From assembly GCA_003342895.1 (NCBI GenBank), contig PTFA01000005.1, positions 1,822,504-1,886,503 of the forward strand: a DNA stretch of 64,000 bases, written 5' to 3'. How positions within the stretch are numbered: the first letter of the stretch is position 1; the number at the start of each line of letters is the position of its first letter. Both the position numbers and the translations under genes were made by a program. Of this stretch, positions 33,363 to 48,000 are shown in pieces. The notes beneath the pieces are model-generated. The model made no database searches, was not told the origin of the DNA, and was given only the letters and a program-made list of their open reading frames with translations. This stretch comes from Casuarius casuarius (lineage: Eukaryota > Chordata > Aves > Casuariiformes > Casuariidae).

Positions 33363-36300
33363 TTAGAAAATCTTTTGTTATTCCTATGCATATAATATCC
33401 AGACCAGCAGTAACAGACTGAATTAACTCTCCACATAGGGGGAAAGCTTGTTACAAGAACAAGCAAAATTGGGTTAGATGTTCTTTTAATTAAAGCATAA
33501 CCTCACAGCTGAGGAAATTTCCTGTAATCCAGTATCAAGGAAAACAAAAAGAAAGTTACACCAGAGACGGACAGCAATCTTTTGGCCAGAGAGCTATCAT
33601 CAAAAAGAATTCCTGGACTTCACTACTGTATCATCTAGCAACAGCCAGCTTGCCAATATAATCAAGACTGTGACCTGCTATTACCAGCCTCAGTTGCACA
33701 TCCCAAGAGAAAAGCGTCTCAATGTGTTACTCAGTTTAGTAATGCATAGTCTCAATCAGATTGGTCAACTGACATAATTTGAATTCATATGCAAGTAGTA
33801 TTAAAAAAAATATTTCAGGATACACTAAAAAAAACCACAGGATTTTAGAATCATTGTTTCAAGCATAGTCATTTATGAATAACTGGTGAGTTCTTTGTCA
33901 AATCTGAAGGATAATTTTAGGTCACTTCATTGCATATTTCCTTTTCAATTAAAAGGAGGTGGTATAAATAAGCAGAGTTGATTTATACTGTTCAAAATCT
34001 CCTATCGTCCCCCAGGGCAGCAATTCCTCTTCCTTTGTTAATAGTTAATGTGTTTTCTCAATACTATTCAGCCATACTAATGTCTAAACCATCCTCTATT
34101 CATTTAGATTATTAACTTTTTCCAAGACGTCTACAGAGGATCTTTGGGCACCAACAAGCTTGGATTATTTCCAAATGAAGTCCTCGTTTCCAGAATGGTA
34201 AAAGATTTCCAGGTGAAAGTTTGCAAATAGATTTGAATTTACTTTGGGATCAGTAGCTTATCAGTGCTTATAAATATCAATAACACACACACACTTTTAC
34301 AGTTCTGTTTAGGAAAATGCTGAATTGTTAAGTGCTACAAATTAAACCTACAGATATCAAAAGCACTCAAACCTGCAACTATTTCCCTCTGCAGAAATTA
34401 GCACTACCACTCCCTCTCACTCTTAGGAAAGCATACTTAAACAAACATAAGCTTTGATGGAACACCTTTTTATAGAAACATTCAGCAAGCACACTTATTT
34501 AGGTATTCACATCTGCTTAGGTTTTTTGAATGTGGAAGTGATCCTTCTATTTGAGCTGCCTTACACATCCAATACCTTTCTTTCTTCACAAGAAACAGGG
34601 CAGTACAAGTTCTGCTCAAGAGCAGTTAACTGAGTGTTACCAGCAGCTGTGATATAGAAAAGCAGTGAACTGCTAGAGGTACATCAGTCAACCTGGCATA
34701 TACACAGACTTCTAAATATACTCTCAATACATCAAACAGAATGCAAAATTACAATAAAATAATCATTTTTACAGTGAAAATGAAGCACAGCATTCTCAGA
34801 TTCTGCACTGGATCTACATAATCCACATTTTACAACTAGTGTATAGCTGTAAATTCAATTGCTATACATGGCAATTTTAAAAAACACTACAACAATTACT
34901 TCTATATTACTTTCAAATTTAGTTAGGTACTATGAACACCCGCATTCATTTTAGGCCACCAACTAGATTTTAGATACACATTTGGATTAACTTTCCTTTA
35001 TTTTGTGCTTTCTAACAAGCCATCTCCCACAAACATTGCTAGCCATTTTTAGACTACACTTGACATTAAGTTCTCATTTTAACTATGTAAGTCTAATCCC
35101 CGTTAAGGACCTCATTCAGTTTTCCCTACCACTATACTACTAGCTCCAAATAGAAACTAACAAGTGCTAATCACTCTTATCAACGACCAGGCTCCTAACG
35201 GGCATGCATATTTTGAGTCATTTCTCTTTCTGGTCACATCAACAGCATCATCATGTTCCTGCAAACACATCTGTGACATTTGAAACAGACCTTCAACACT
35301 TGAAGGCCAGCATTTAAAAAACACACACACAAAACAAACAATGGCAGTATACGAAGTAATTCAACATTTCTTTGAAAGTCATGGTGCCCCAATAAACTGG
35401 GACAAGTTTGGACACAAACACAGGCCAACAGATTTTGCTCAGGGAATAACAGCTATGTTTTTGCAACGAAGGAGACACTGCACCTTACAGTAGCATACTA
35501 CAGCAGCAAAAGCTAACATTAAACAGAGCTGTAAGAAAAAGGACAGAGGAGCCACTCATTTCACCTGACCGGTAACACATACTACCTTCAACAACCCTCA
35601 TTTCCTTGGCTACCTGACCCATAAAGGAACATTAGTAACTCGGTTATGGATGAGTTTCCCTAAAGAAAAGCTAGTGCCAGCTTTAGGGGAAGAAAAAAAA
35701 GTACGTATCTAAAAAAACTAGTTTGAGAAGATCACGTGTAATTACACCACCAAAACGCACAACGACCAGTTATACTTGTACAAATTACACGCTTAGTGAA
35801 ACCTGAAAATAGTTTACTATAGCTTAATGATTTTAAAAAAAGTTGCAAGTACATTTTCAAAACTTGAATATTTCATATCCCAAAATCTCATAACCCATTA
35901 GTTCTACAGTAAGATTTTCCTGTATGTGTAGAGATGGGCTCAAACAAAGCCCATGTCGAATATTACATTTTGGCATCCTTTGAGCTGTTAGCAAACATGA
36001 CAACTTCTGTCTTAAAGGCAGGAGTTGCTCCTTCTTGTACAAACATGCCATTCAAGCAGCTGCAGCTACTAAAACATCGAGGGGCAAGAAAACAGAACAC
36101 CATATTTAATCTGTAAGACTGAAAAATGGTGCTACAACCCCACATTAGGTAGGAATAGTTGGGGAAAAGCAGCAGAACGAAAACTTGCTATCGCACGAAA
36201 TCCACAGAGTTTCTGTGCAAGAGAGCTGTAGCAGAAAGAAGAAAAGCTGTAATCATTTAAAAAGAATTAAAAAGGATGTTTTTGAAGAATTTGGGAAGGG

Positions 36301-39300
36301 CAGAGCTGTCATGATCCTAAGTTACAGGCATATACTCTAAGAGACTCAAAATCCCAGATCTACCTTTCCAAAATGGAGCTACTTGGGGCACTATTCAGAT
36401 TCCCCACAGACCACATACGGCAACAGGACCCTGCAGAAATGCAATAGCCACTCTTGCCCCAGCTCTAACCCCACCTCTACAGAGGCAGAAAAAAAGTTTG
36501 TGGCACATCATTCAAAATAAACTACTACATTTAGTTAACTTATATCAGTGGTGGTTCAAATAAACAGACCTATCCTCTAAAGCCTTTTTCCTGCGAGGTC
36601 TAAACAGGTATATAGATGGATCGTTTCAGTGTAGCTGCTGTTTTGCTCCAGTAACAAAACCAGAGGTTTCACAACTGAACATTTCAGTATCAAAACTGTA
36701 GGACTGGTTAAACCAATTTAATGCTTTTTCCTCCTCCTTTTTTATTTTCTAAATCAAACAGAAACTAAAAAATAAAAGATACATGAGATGCTTTAAGTCT
36801 GGAAAATGTATCCAATTTCATAAGGAGGAGAAGTCACTTTACGAACAATTAGTGGTATACAGTTTGATATCCTGTCCTTCAAAGATCAGTCTGTTTTGGA
36901 ATCCCCCCCCCCTCCAATCGTTTTTTTTAAGCCTATGACGACACAACCTTAGGCAGACGAGACAACCCCCTAAGTCAGCAAGCAATCACATTCTTGTATC
37001 CCAGTTAGCACATGCTGAGCCTATATAGCCCAAATATTTAAAAATATACAAGCTGTCAAACTCTGGGAGAGTTTGCTTCCTAAAATGGATTTAACTCTCC
37101 CACAAAATGGACAGCATTGTTCTTCCTAAACTTGACAGCTTCCCCCAAGGACTTCAGTATTGCATCCCAATCACTGGGCTCCCCTTAGAGCACACTGAAA
37201 CAGATGCATCAAGCCCACTCTGCTCATTTCATTCATTCCTTTCCACCTACATTAAATTGTTTTGACAAGCCAGAACAAACAGCAAGGCTTGCCAGCACGT
37301 GACCAGTAGCTCTGCGGTGCCAGGGGCCTGAACAGAGGCAGGCAGCAAGGGAAACAATTGTTCGGCTCAGCACCATTCAACAATCTTTTCTTGGCAGATT
37401 GCATTTATCCATGTACTTCCCTCTGATTTCTTTTGGTCAGAAGACAGCTATCAGAGCTATTTACGTTATTTAACATAAAACAAGGATCTTGGTCATTCAT
37501 GGTGAACCAGATACAGGCTTACCCTTTCATTACTGTATTTAATTCACAGGAGAAAGAACTACACACAACTATCACTCTCCTTCTACTCCTGTGCCAAGGT
37601 GCTTTATATAAACGCAAGAGAAATTAGCTGTGTACCAAGCCACAAAAAGCGAGGCTCATCTGCTTAAAGTGTCTATATTCATCTGGTGAACCTTTTACAG
37701 CTTAATGTCTATTCAGCCTGATTCTTAACTGAGGACAGGGAATACATCTCTGACACCTAAACTAATCTTAAGTTTCAAATAGGCTGCTTATACACCATTC
37801 AATAGGTTCTAGTCAGGTTTTTTCCTTCAGTTTTCATTACTAGCTTCCTGCAGTCCAAGTTTTGTCCCAGGAACACCGTGACAAGAAGTCACACATACCT
37901 GCATGGCTCATCGCAATGCTGCACAACCTGGCTCAGATACCTGAAGCAACAGAACTGCATTAGCAAAGCATGGTACTCCGCGCATGCCAAATACAGAGCA
38001 CAGCTGGTTGGCCTGAGCTCAAGTAAGGGTCTCACCTCCACTGTCCAATTTTTACTACTGGACACCAAAGAGCACTAAAACCACTTGACCTAAATTATAG
38101 GCCAATTCAGCAATTTTAAAGAAAAAAAGTTTCAAAGCATTAATACAGTAGACATTCAGAACTGCCGGTCAAAGACCAAGCTTTAGAAGTTAGTTAAGGA
38201 AACCCTACACGTTAGGAAAACCGTGACTAATCGGTACTTTATACTAACAGAAAGAACTGGCATTTACACTCAACTGGCATTAAACAGACACAGCTATGCA
38301 CTAGAGCCACGCTGCACTTTGCTCTCAAGCACATAGCAGGAGACCCCAATATCGCAGACAACAGGAGAAACACTCTACATGGACGCAACTAAATCCGCTC
38401 TCCGCCTTGTGCTACGCATCTTCCAGGTTGACTACCCTTTCTCAGTATCTAGTACAATCGGCCTCATAGCATCTTTATGCACATCAGAACATTTCTGACG
38501 TAGAAATCTTCCCAGGTTCTCCGACCTCTACAAATAAGTACCCTGACAGGAGACAGAGGCTCAGTTTAAACTGGATTTTTTAAAAAGTTCNATATGTGAA
38601 TTGCTAAGCTAATTTTCCCTCTTCTTTAATATTTGGAAGATGATCATGAAAAAGGAAATAGAGACCAAGCACTTTACCTATTACAAAAGGTTCTTGCTGG
38701 CTTTTGGTGCATCATAATGTTAGATACAGAAATTTTATATATAGTGTGGCCAGGGAAACTTTTTTTTTTGTCTTTTTTAAATCTACAGTAGAACGATGCT
38801 ATCTAGCTTCTATCCAAGAGATGCGAAACACTGGATAAATTAGCAGGAATGCATCATCTTTATGCGATGTGCTCTGCAAATGCAGAGTAATGACAGACTC
38901 CAAAGTGCTGCTGAAATACAGATAATCTGAATCATAACCAAGGTAAAATATCCAGCTGTGCTGAGGTTACATCAAACAGCACTGTACCAAGCTTTCCAAA
39001 TGTCTGAAAACTCGAGGGGAAGACACTGGTGCTTCCAGCCTGTTACGCAGCAGAAGTCGTATATAGAAAAGACAAGTGTTCTTCTGTGTGCATTTCTGCA
39101 GCATATGAGAACAGCTTGCCAAGCTTTTTAGGCAAGGTTAATGAGGGGTCATCAGAGGAGAAGCCAGCAAGACAGCACACTGATATTCAGAGCTGTTAAT
39201 GGAACCAAGGCTTTGTGGGCTGCAGTGTTCTCATCCTGAAAAAATCTAGTAGTTGAGAGGAAAAATAAGCACAGCAACCACTGAGCTAGATTAACAAAAT

Positions 39301-41360
39301 GTGAACAAAGAATCTACCAAGCTTAAAAACCACTCAGAGCACTTTGCAGTTGGTACCTAGAAATGGAAGCCTAAGTACATAAGAACTGCATCTACTTTCC
39401 TGTGTCAACACCTAAGTCACCTTAGACTTTCCAATATTAAAAAGCTAGGTAGAAAGGAAGAAAGAAAAAGGAAGGAAGGGGGAGGAGACAGTTTAAAGCA
39501 TGTCTCTGTACAGCAATGGGCAGGAAAATTGATCAAGGACCTCCATAATATAGGACCTTCCACTAATATATCTGTCTATAAGCCACAGAATATGAAAAAA
39601 GTGATTAAATGAATACAGCTGAACAGCTGCTGTTCCAAATGTAAGCAATTTTTTTCATATGACCTAATACAGTTTCCCAAACATTCAGAGCATACAAGCA
39701 CCCTGTTTGAAAGCTTAACGGTGTAATATAATGCTTATAGAGGTACATGAACCTGTAGCTAACCACAGAATTAAGAGTCAGATCTGCACATCTAATAGAA
39801 GTTTTTATTTTCAGGCAACATCTTTGTGTGTGCGCTTCTCACTAAAACTCCTACCCTCTGATAGTCCAGCCTTTGACATCAAGTCTCCACAGCTTAATAT
39901 TGTCAGGGTTGGTTCCAAAAGTTGAGCTTGATCATAACAACTTGGGGGCTTTCAGCACACCTTGGGAAAACAGTCAGCTACCAAGATTATCAACTACTGA
40001 ATAAAAAGAGTTTAGAAAAGCAACACATTAAAACAGTGGCTATTGAGGAGTATGAGTGCCAGAACAGGATACCCTCAAGAAGTGCATGAGAAGTCCACTA
40101 GGTCAAGAATTGCCAGAACACTATTGTCAATACTTCCAGACTGCACTTCATACATGTATAGACTAAATACTAAAATGGATTGCGTTAGCATACACTGTTT
40201 GTTCTTTAGGTAAACCAAATGTTAATTTCCCTCAAAAATATACAGGCATTAGCCAAAAGATTAAAAAACCCACCTGCGAAACAAAGATAACAAAAAAGTC
40301 ATCATTCTTGCCATAAAGCTGCAAAGTCTTAAACGCTCGTAATCTTTCCAAAGGTTAGATATCTACCAGACGTGAAATTCCATAGCTATCCCTCCATCAG
40401 TCCAGGTCATTCATTCCAGAAACTGCTCTGCAAAGACTTCTGGAAAGCTCTTGCAACAAAGGGTGTACTTGCTAATTTTTAGTGTTGCTTCCTTATTCAC
40501 ACTTACAGGATTTAGAGTAAAGATCAATCTTTGCATCTGTACAAAGTCATAGTTTGGAAGAAGAAAAGAATGTAATGCACACCCTCTCCTTGATCTTAGG
40601 CTGCAGAGTCCCAGCACAAAGGCTTGTAATCAAAGAAAAACAGGTAATCATACAAATACAGAAGTAATAGTTAGTAAGTAAGTGAATCTGAAGAAATCAG
40701 TATTCCTCAAATATATTCTGGATGCTACTAATCGATATTTTTCGGTCTCATTCCTCCTCAGCCTCATCCTACTTTGAAGATAGGAGATAAAGGTCTTGGG
40801 GACGGGGAGGGGACTTACCAAAACACTTACTGAAGGTACCAACTATTTCATGCTGCTGCTTAAAAAGTCCCCACAAAAAGAACCAGGTTTACATAGGCTA
40901 CACACAGTTTTAGTGGAGTATGCAAATAATCTTGAAAAAGGTAGTGCTAAAGTATAANATATATATCTAACACAATGAAAAAGAGTGTGCTTAAAATAGT
41001 TACCTATTATACCTTTTAAGCTTATTAATTAAGGGTAATTATTTTTATGGAGACTTCTTCCAACTCAGGTAGGATATTCAAAAATGCTCTAGATTCCAGG
41101 AAAGTACACAAGTAGTCAACCTGAGTGAAAGCTTGTGGGATCATTCACATTAGTTGTATGGTTGCCTGGTGAAAAGTACCTTTTGCATTTTCATTTGTAA
41201 TATTCCAATGCATAGATCTCTCCTGAGTAGCAGAGCACACAATTAAGTAGAAGATGCAGCTCTGTGTGTTAAAAAACACCATAAAAAATAGAATTGATTC
41301 TTGTTCTCTCTCCTGCCATTGATAAAGATAAGAGCGACAGCAAATATATGCACAAGTTTA

Positions 41361-41512
41361 GTGCTGCTGCTCAAGGGATACAATTAAAGAAGCAAATAAT
41401 ATGTATCTGGACAGAGATGATGCTTGGGTAAGCTGCTGGGAAGAGGAGAATGCAACTTTGTCTTTTAATAATCAAAAGAAAGGGGAACAGACATATCTGC
41501 AACTGAAGCCTT
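41361..41512. repeat. Diverged local direct repeat, copy A
   Basis: Copy A shares with copy B, about 520 bp to the right, an ordered series of matches: GTGCTG, GATGCT, GAGTAAGC-like, ATGCAACTTTGTCTT, GAAAGGGG and ATCTGCAACTGAA. Copy A has extra bases in the middle. It may be an old tandem duplication or two copies of an unrecognised repeat. Confidence 0.6.
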
Positions 41513-41852
41513 GAATCAGCAAAAACTTTGATAAATTCCTTTTCTGAGAGTTCAAATATTCTGGCGATTCAATGGAGAAGAAAAGGTCAGTAAGAACAGT
41601 TCTAGGCTTTCCTTGTTGACTTGTATTTCACAGAGGAGATCTGATTACTCATTTAAGGCTTGAGTCCACAGAGCTCCTCAGTTTCATTTTTCCCAAAACA
41701 CCCTTGAAAAACCCACAAATGCAGATCTAAGCTGGTAAAAGTTGGAGCACACAGGTTAGAAGCATTGATAGCTTCTTAGCCTGTACTGGAAGACAAAACA
41801 AAGTTTATAAAAGTAAGTGCCACACTTAAGAAGTTAGAGATATTATGCATAT

Positions 41853-41874
41853 ACACACACACACACACACACAC
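41853..41874. repeat. (AC)11 microsatellite
   Basis: Eleven uninterrupted AC units lie immediately left of copy B of the local direct repeat. Confidence 0.95.
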
Positions 41875-41880
41875 GAGATA

Positions 41881-42020
41881 GGTGCTGTCATTCAAAGGAT
41901 TTAGCTTGAAGAAGTCAATTACATATGTCCTGAAAGAGGTGATGCTCGAGTAAGCCTTAGAAAGTAAGAAATGCAACTTTGTCTTCACATGAAAGGGGGA
42001 GCATCTGCAACTGAAACTTA
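41881..42020. repeat. Diverged local direct repeat, copy B
   Basis: This is the partner of copy A, in the same orientation, sharing ATGCAACTTTGTCTT and CATCTGCAACTGAA at matching spacing apart from small deletions. Confidence 0.6.
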
Positions 42021-45000
42021 GGTACGTGACTGAAAGATATCAGCACTGATCCTCATTTTTTCCTGCAATTGTTCATCAGTCTTGATGAAGCTATAAAGGT
42101 GGTGGAGAAAACANCTGTTATATTTCCCTGGTGTGGTCTCTTCCCATTTTTACATATGCAGTGGCACCTGTGCCAGTAGTAGTAGTTGCAGCATTTAAGA
42201 CACCTGGTGGCAGCAATGTCATAGGCTTAACCTGTATTACAAGAGCTACTGTTCTCACTGAGGCACTGCTTGGTAACAGAAAAGGCATCAGAAATGACAT
42301 CGGTGCTTGTTTGCACCAAGTTCTAGCACCGTTAAACAAAACCAATTTGTAAATAGTCACAATTACAAGGTCCTTACGGTATTCAGCTAGAAAAAGGAAA
42401 GTTGGCTTTCTCCAGCTTTCAAGGTCCCATAATCCACACAGATGTGAACAGGTCAACTGTTAATACTGTTACTGCTGTACAGGAAGCAGAGAGTAAGGAA
42501 TAACTAGAACATGCAAAGCCAAAGATGCTTCCATAAAAAGGAAGTTAACACCACATCAGAGATAAGCTCACTAACTCAGTAAGATATTAAGCCATTCTGC
42601 ATCACTTCCTCACACTGAGCTAATGGCAGAAGGGGCACCAGAAGTGTAAGAAACATGTAAATGCAACATGCATTACGAAAGCCTCAGCAGAAAAACCACG
42701 TTTGTCTCTCTGCAGGATAGCAGCTGATCAGAATGTTTCCTCTTTATGTGGACAAGGTCACAAGAAATCTTGAAGTATGAACCCAAAAACAAAGTTTATC
42801 TTTTGTTATAGTAGCATCAAGGGCATTTTTACTTTCTGTAATACCAGAGATGCCTACCTTGCTACACTAGTGCACATACAATACCACATAAAAATTTTAG
42901 GTGGTAGGCTCATGCCCAGTGCTTGCCAGAGAAAGGCAGATGCAAGCATGCAGCATAACAGCCAGGACAGAGATATTTCCAAATCTCTCTAGAGAAGATA
43001 CTGACAAAGAAGATAAAATCCACAAAGGCCTAAATCTGGCTGAGAGACTTCCAGAAACTCAGCACTGTCTGAATTCTTAGGTCACCACATAAATTTAAGT
43101 GCAGACATGACAGGTCAGACCTAGCTTTTTACAGGAAAGTCAAATATGAACAAAATTGTTTCACCTGTGAACCTCTATTGGAATATTAGCTTGTTGCAGA
43201 GCTGTGCTGGAACAACGTGAGGACAGATACTAATACAAGCCTATACTACTTCTCTCTCCACTCTCTCATGTCAGCAGAAACATTCACAGGCAAAGCAAGG
43301 AAGCCAGGCTGAAGAACTGATCCAAACAAGAACAAAACTTCACTTCTGCAGAAAACAATGACTAAGACTAAACAGTACAATGCCCAATCCCCAAATTTCC
43401 ATTGGGAAATCTGAAATATTTCACTTGCACACTTCAGAACACAATTATGAAAACTGTAAAGTAGTTTCAGAATAAACTATGAAGAATACTCATGCTTTTA
43501 TCAAATCGGTTATATATTTTTTTCCTTTGCTTTCTACAAAACCAGTAACAGAAACAAATATGAAACAGCAGACTGAAGCCCATGGCTTTGACATGACCTC
43601 CTCTGGAATCTCTCAGGTCCTCAGGAATCTGGTCTAAGAATGGCAAGCAACTGTTTAGGCTTCAGTCATTTCTATTCCAGGCTTGTTCTAAGCAGCATTT
43701 GTGTTTCCTTGCACAGAAGGATGAACAAGAGCTGGCTGAAAATTTTATTCAATTTATTCATCCTGAAAGGCTGAACATAAGGGACAGTAATCACAATGTC
43801 ATGCTATAGAAGAATAATCAGTGTTAGAGCAGAGAACTCATCCATTTATTTTCACTTAAAATTGCCGTTTGACCCATGGAAGAGAAATGCGTAAGTTTGC
43901 TATCTGATATGAGTTCACAGTAAGGCATGTTTATTACATATGGATGATTACAGAGGAAGTGCTAGCTGAATTGAATTCCTGATGAGCTATTAACCAGCTG
44001 GACCATCTTGTCACTTGGCTCAGATGCCTCATTAAAAGTTTTCTGGAGAGCATGTCAATTCTCATTTTGTGTGAATTGATTGCTTTGTCAGCGAGAGGGA
44101 GGGTACATTCAGTCATCTCAGTTCAACTTTACTGTGAAAATGCAATTCTCCATTTAGGTGGGAATAATAATACAAGAAAACAGCCTCCTCCACAAGCCAT
44201 CCCGTTTACCCGATAGATCTATTAACTCATTGCACCAAAAGAGCAATGTAATTCTGTTTTCATTTCACATACTTCTATGTGCCCATAAGAGTCCTTTATG
44301 AGCAGGTACACATGTAGAATATTAAGGAAAGCCTTAACAAATCCTCATAAAGACAGTTCAATTTAGAGAATCATAAACATAGTACAGCACACCCTATATA
44401 CTCCACAAAGTTAGCAGCAGAGGGGAGAGTCATCTGTACAATTTATCAGCATACAAAAGTGTGGGTATCAAAATACTGGTTTGAAAGTGTGGAAAAGAGT
44501 CAACATGACCACGAAGATTTACTAGTGAAGATCAAAATTACAGAAGACCAGCAAAGTTGGAGGTGTGCAAGGATTAGGAGTATTCCAGCACCACTGACTA
44601 GTTACCTTAAAAATCCTAGCATAAAAACTAGAGGTAACAAACTTAACATGGCTATTCAGTATTTAAGCAGCATTCCCTGCAAGACTGTCCCTGTACTCCT
44701 CCAGTTGTAAAATGAACTCAGCACATATTAGCTGCAAGCTTACACATTACATACGTATTGCATATGCAGCTTACTTGCATTAAAAAGGTCATTCTTCCAA
44801 ATTTTGCTTTTTTTTCTGCAAATGCATCTGAAAAAAGTACTTCATTTAGTTTACAAAATTGTGCATTACTACCAGTTATGATAGAATGACATAAAGTCTT
44901 GTCCAAGTATTGGCAGCCAACAGAGAATCCTCCTATAATCACTGGAAGCTTTCCTGAGAGACATCTCACAGTCTTACTTCAGGGATCATTCATGACTACC

Positions 45001-48000
45001 TCAAATATTTGCCAGGTGTATGTTCTTGGAAGACAGAGGAAACCAAAAAGGGATCTCCTCAAGGGAAAGGCTAATGAGTAACAGGAATGGGGGTAACCAA
45101 ATTTTTTTCTTTTTTTTTTTAAATGAGGTCTCAGAAATACCATGCATAAGTATTTGTATCAGTACTAGTAGTTCACGTGCATGAAAGTTCTCCAGCATGT
45201 TGGAGGAGCATTATCAGCTTTTTCTTAGCCTCACTATGTCATTGACATAGGCACTATGGTAGATTGCAGGAGGGTTATCTCAAGCTTCTCATAAAAGGAA
45301 GCAGTAATAATTCTTCTAGGCTTACCTGAGGGGCTGGCTTATGATATCAGGTTCTTCTGCCACTCACACATTTATAGTAGACTTTCATGATGATACAGAC
45401 GATATAGACACCTATGTTTACCACTGACACTGTATGGTCTTTGTCAAGGAAATGCAAGTCTAAAAAGCTATCCACAAAGTCAGAAAATCTTCTGAGACAA
45501 TATCAAATATAATAAAAATACATGTTTAAAAATATGCACTTTATCTTTCAGAGAGTGAGGAAAATGAGCAAAGCTGAGTCAGGAGAAAGGAAAGACTCAA
45601 ATATTTAACAGTAGGCAAGTGGCAGGAAGAATAACTAAAAATATTGGCATGATCAAGGATACACAGTATCCAAAAGCATATCTGGTCTTAAAGTTCAACA
45701 CTGACTAATTGTATAATGAGTATGCATAATCGAAACGCAGCTGGAGGAACCAGTTGACTCCTATTATCTAAAGCAGTTCAGGATAAAATACATGAAGAAG
45801 GGTAACCAAGGTAATAATATCCACACCTTGGTTGTAAAAGGGCTATCTTTATAAAAGCTGGAAAACAAAACAAAACAAAAAACCCTCAAGTGTTGGACTG
45901 ACCTGCAAGAAAAGGATTTGACAACTAAAATGTATTATTATAGGTGACCTGAGATGAAAAATTGTGAGTGAAGTAATCTTTAAGGTGATTCAAGGCAGAC
46001 AGCTAGGAAAAAAAGCTAACAGAGGTTTAGGATGAATATTCAGGAATTTTGCCTTAGCATTTAGGGACTATATATGGTAGCACTGCCATTATCAGGATTG
46101 CTCTGTGTATGACTAAGGCTTTCTCTGAAGAAAGATACTTGGAATACCCTGCACTGCCAGGAGACCAAATGTGACCTAAAAGATCTGAGATATTCAAGAC
46201 AAACTCCCACAAACCAGATATTCAAACTTTTATAACTTATCCAAAAAGTCTGTTTTTCATTATTTTGCGCTTTAGTCACATACTGTCCCTGGTCTGGTGC
46301 CACTTTATTTCAGTTGTTTGAACAGGAACACTGAAGGAATTACTTGAAGACAAATCATAACATCTGAGCATGTCATGGTCCAAAGGACCTACCTGAGATG
46401 GGTCATCATAACCTGTAAATAGACTTCCTTCTTTTCAATTTACCTCCTACTTTGTCACACTGAAGAACTCTACCTGCAGTTCAAAATGAATTTCATTTGT
46501 AAACTGAACTGAAGAGCAGGGTTACACACCATCCAAAAAAAAGGATTTAAAAGATTCATACTCTTTCCATAAAGTATCTGGTATTTTGTGCATCATACAC
46601 CTGAATTACTCAAGATTAACACTGAAAAAAAAAATTATCTAGCCAAAAAGTCATCTGAAAATGTTACTTTTAACATCAAGGTTCCATCGAAAAGACATTC
46701 TTACGAGTTCATCAAGTCTGCAAACATAAGATGACGCAGCAGAGGTAGTTTATACAAAGTGGCTTGTCAGAAAAGCTGCATAAGTGTTCTAGTACTGCAT
46801 CCCTTGCTTCAGTGTGCTTCAGTTGTGTGGGGTAAGAGAGGGCCAGTGGATTTGAGAGAAACTTCATATTTCTGTTTACAGTAAATTCCTTGCCCTACTA
46901 TACCACCCCAAACAATATCCCAATAAAACAATTTAATTAAGCAAAAGATAGTATCATAAACATAATAGACACTCACTCAGAGCCAGTTTAAGTTCCACAT
47001 CTTCTATTTGCTACTTCAGCAAGTCCAGTCTTACTCTTGCTAGAAAGGACAGTCAAGAATTATCCCTCTCCACTCTTGAAACAACTGAGGTTACAAAAGA
47101 AACAGGGTCCAGTTTCCCAACAGAGCAGCCATACTCATTCTAAGAATGAGACTCTATTACGCAACAGGATAGGAATAAAAGCAAAGAGAAGTCCACGTAG
47201 GCAGCAACTTCTAGCCTGAAAGCATCTGAGAATCAGCTCCTTTGCCCATCCTCTGTTTCAGCTCCCACATCTTAGCATTCAATTAACTCAGAAATAACCT
47301 GAATGCCAAGATGAACTTTCTGATCAAAGTTATCAGAGCCTGAAAGGCTAGTATCTACAGATATCAATGAAAACCTCACCAATTCCATCCGAAGAGTGTC
47401 AGGTTACTTTGGATTTTTTTCCTCCTTAAAACCATACCAACCAGTACAATATAAAATAACTTTTCCACCAAATTGCTTTGATCCAAATAGAGACCTTGGT
47501 ACTTGAAATGGACAGCTTTGTGAAACAGTCTCTCAGGAGTCCAATTCTCAATCTCTTCTGCTAGGGCATCAAGGAGTAGAAGTGTGATAAGAAAGTTCTA
47601 CCTCCTCAAAACACTAGAAAGAATTCTTGAGAAGAGACAATCATCTTGTTACCACCACAGATATTCATGCTTAGAACTGAAAGTTTCAACACATCACATA
47701 ACACTTCATGCTAGTTAAAGAAAGGAAGATAGGGAGAAGCCCTACGAAAAGCTGGTTTCTAATCACTACCATTGACCTATAAAAGGGGAGAACAAAATGG
47801 AAATCCCCAAATAAGTCCTCTTAATGGTTCCACTCTGTCTTTAAACTTGCTTATGAACACCACCAGAAAAGTAGGAAACGAGCAGCCATTATTGACTGAT
47901 GAAAGTAGGGTTAGGAGGTAAGTAGGAACAACTCTAAGTTCTGCTATTACTGTTATAAAGAAAAAGAGCACCACTCAGTGCCACAATCCAAAATTCTCAT

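Noticed and set aside
42118..42456. Open frames on both strands around 42.1-42.5 kb with Thr/Val-rich translations
   Set aside because: No recognisable domain, no paired splice sites, and low-complexity codon repeats (GTAGTAGTAG) explain the long frames.
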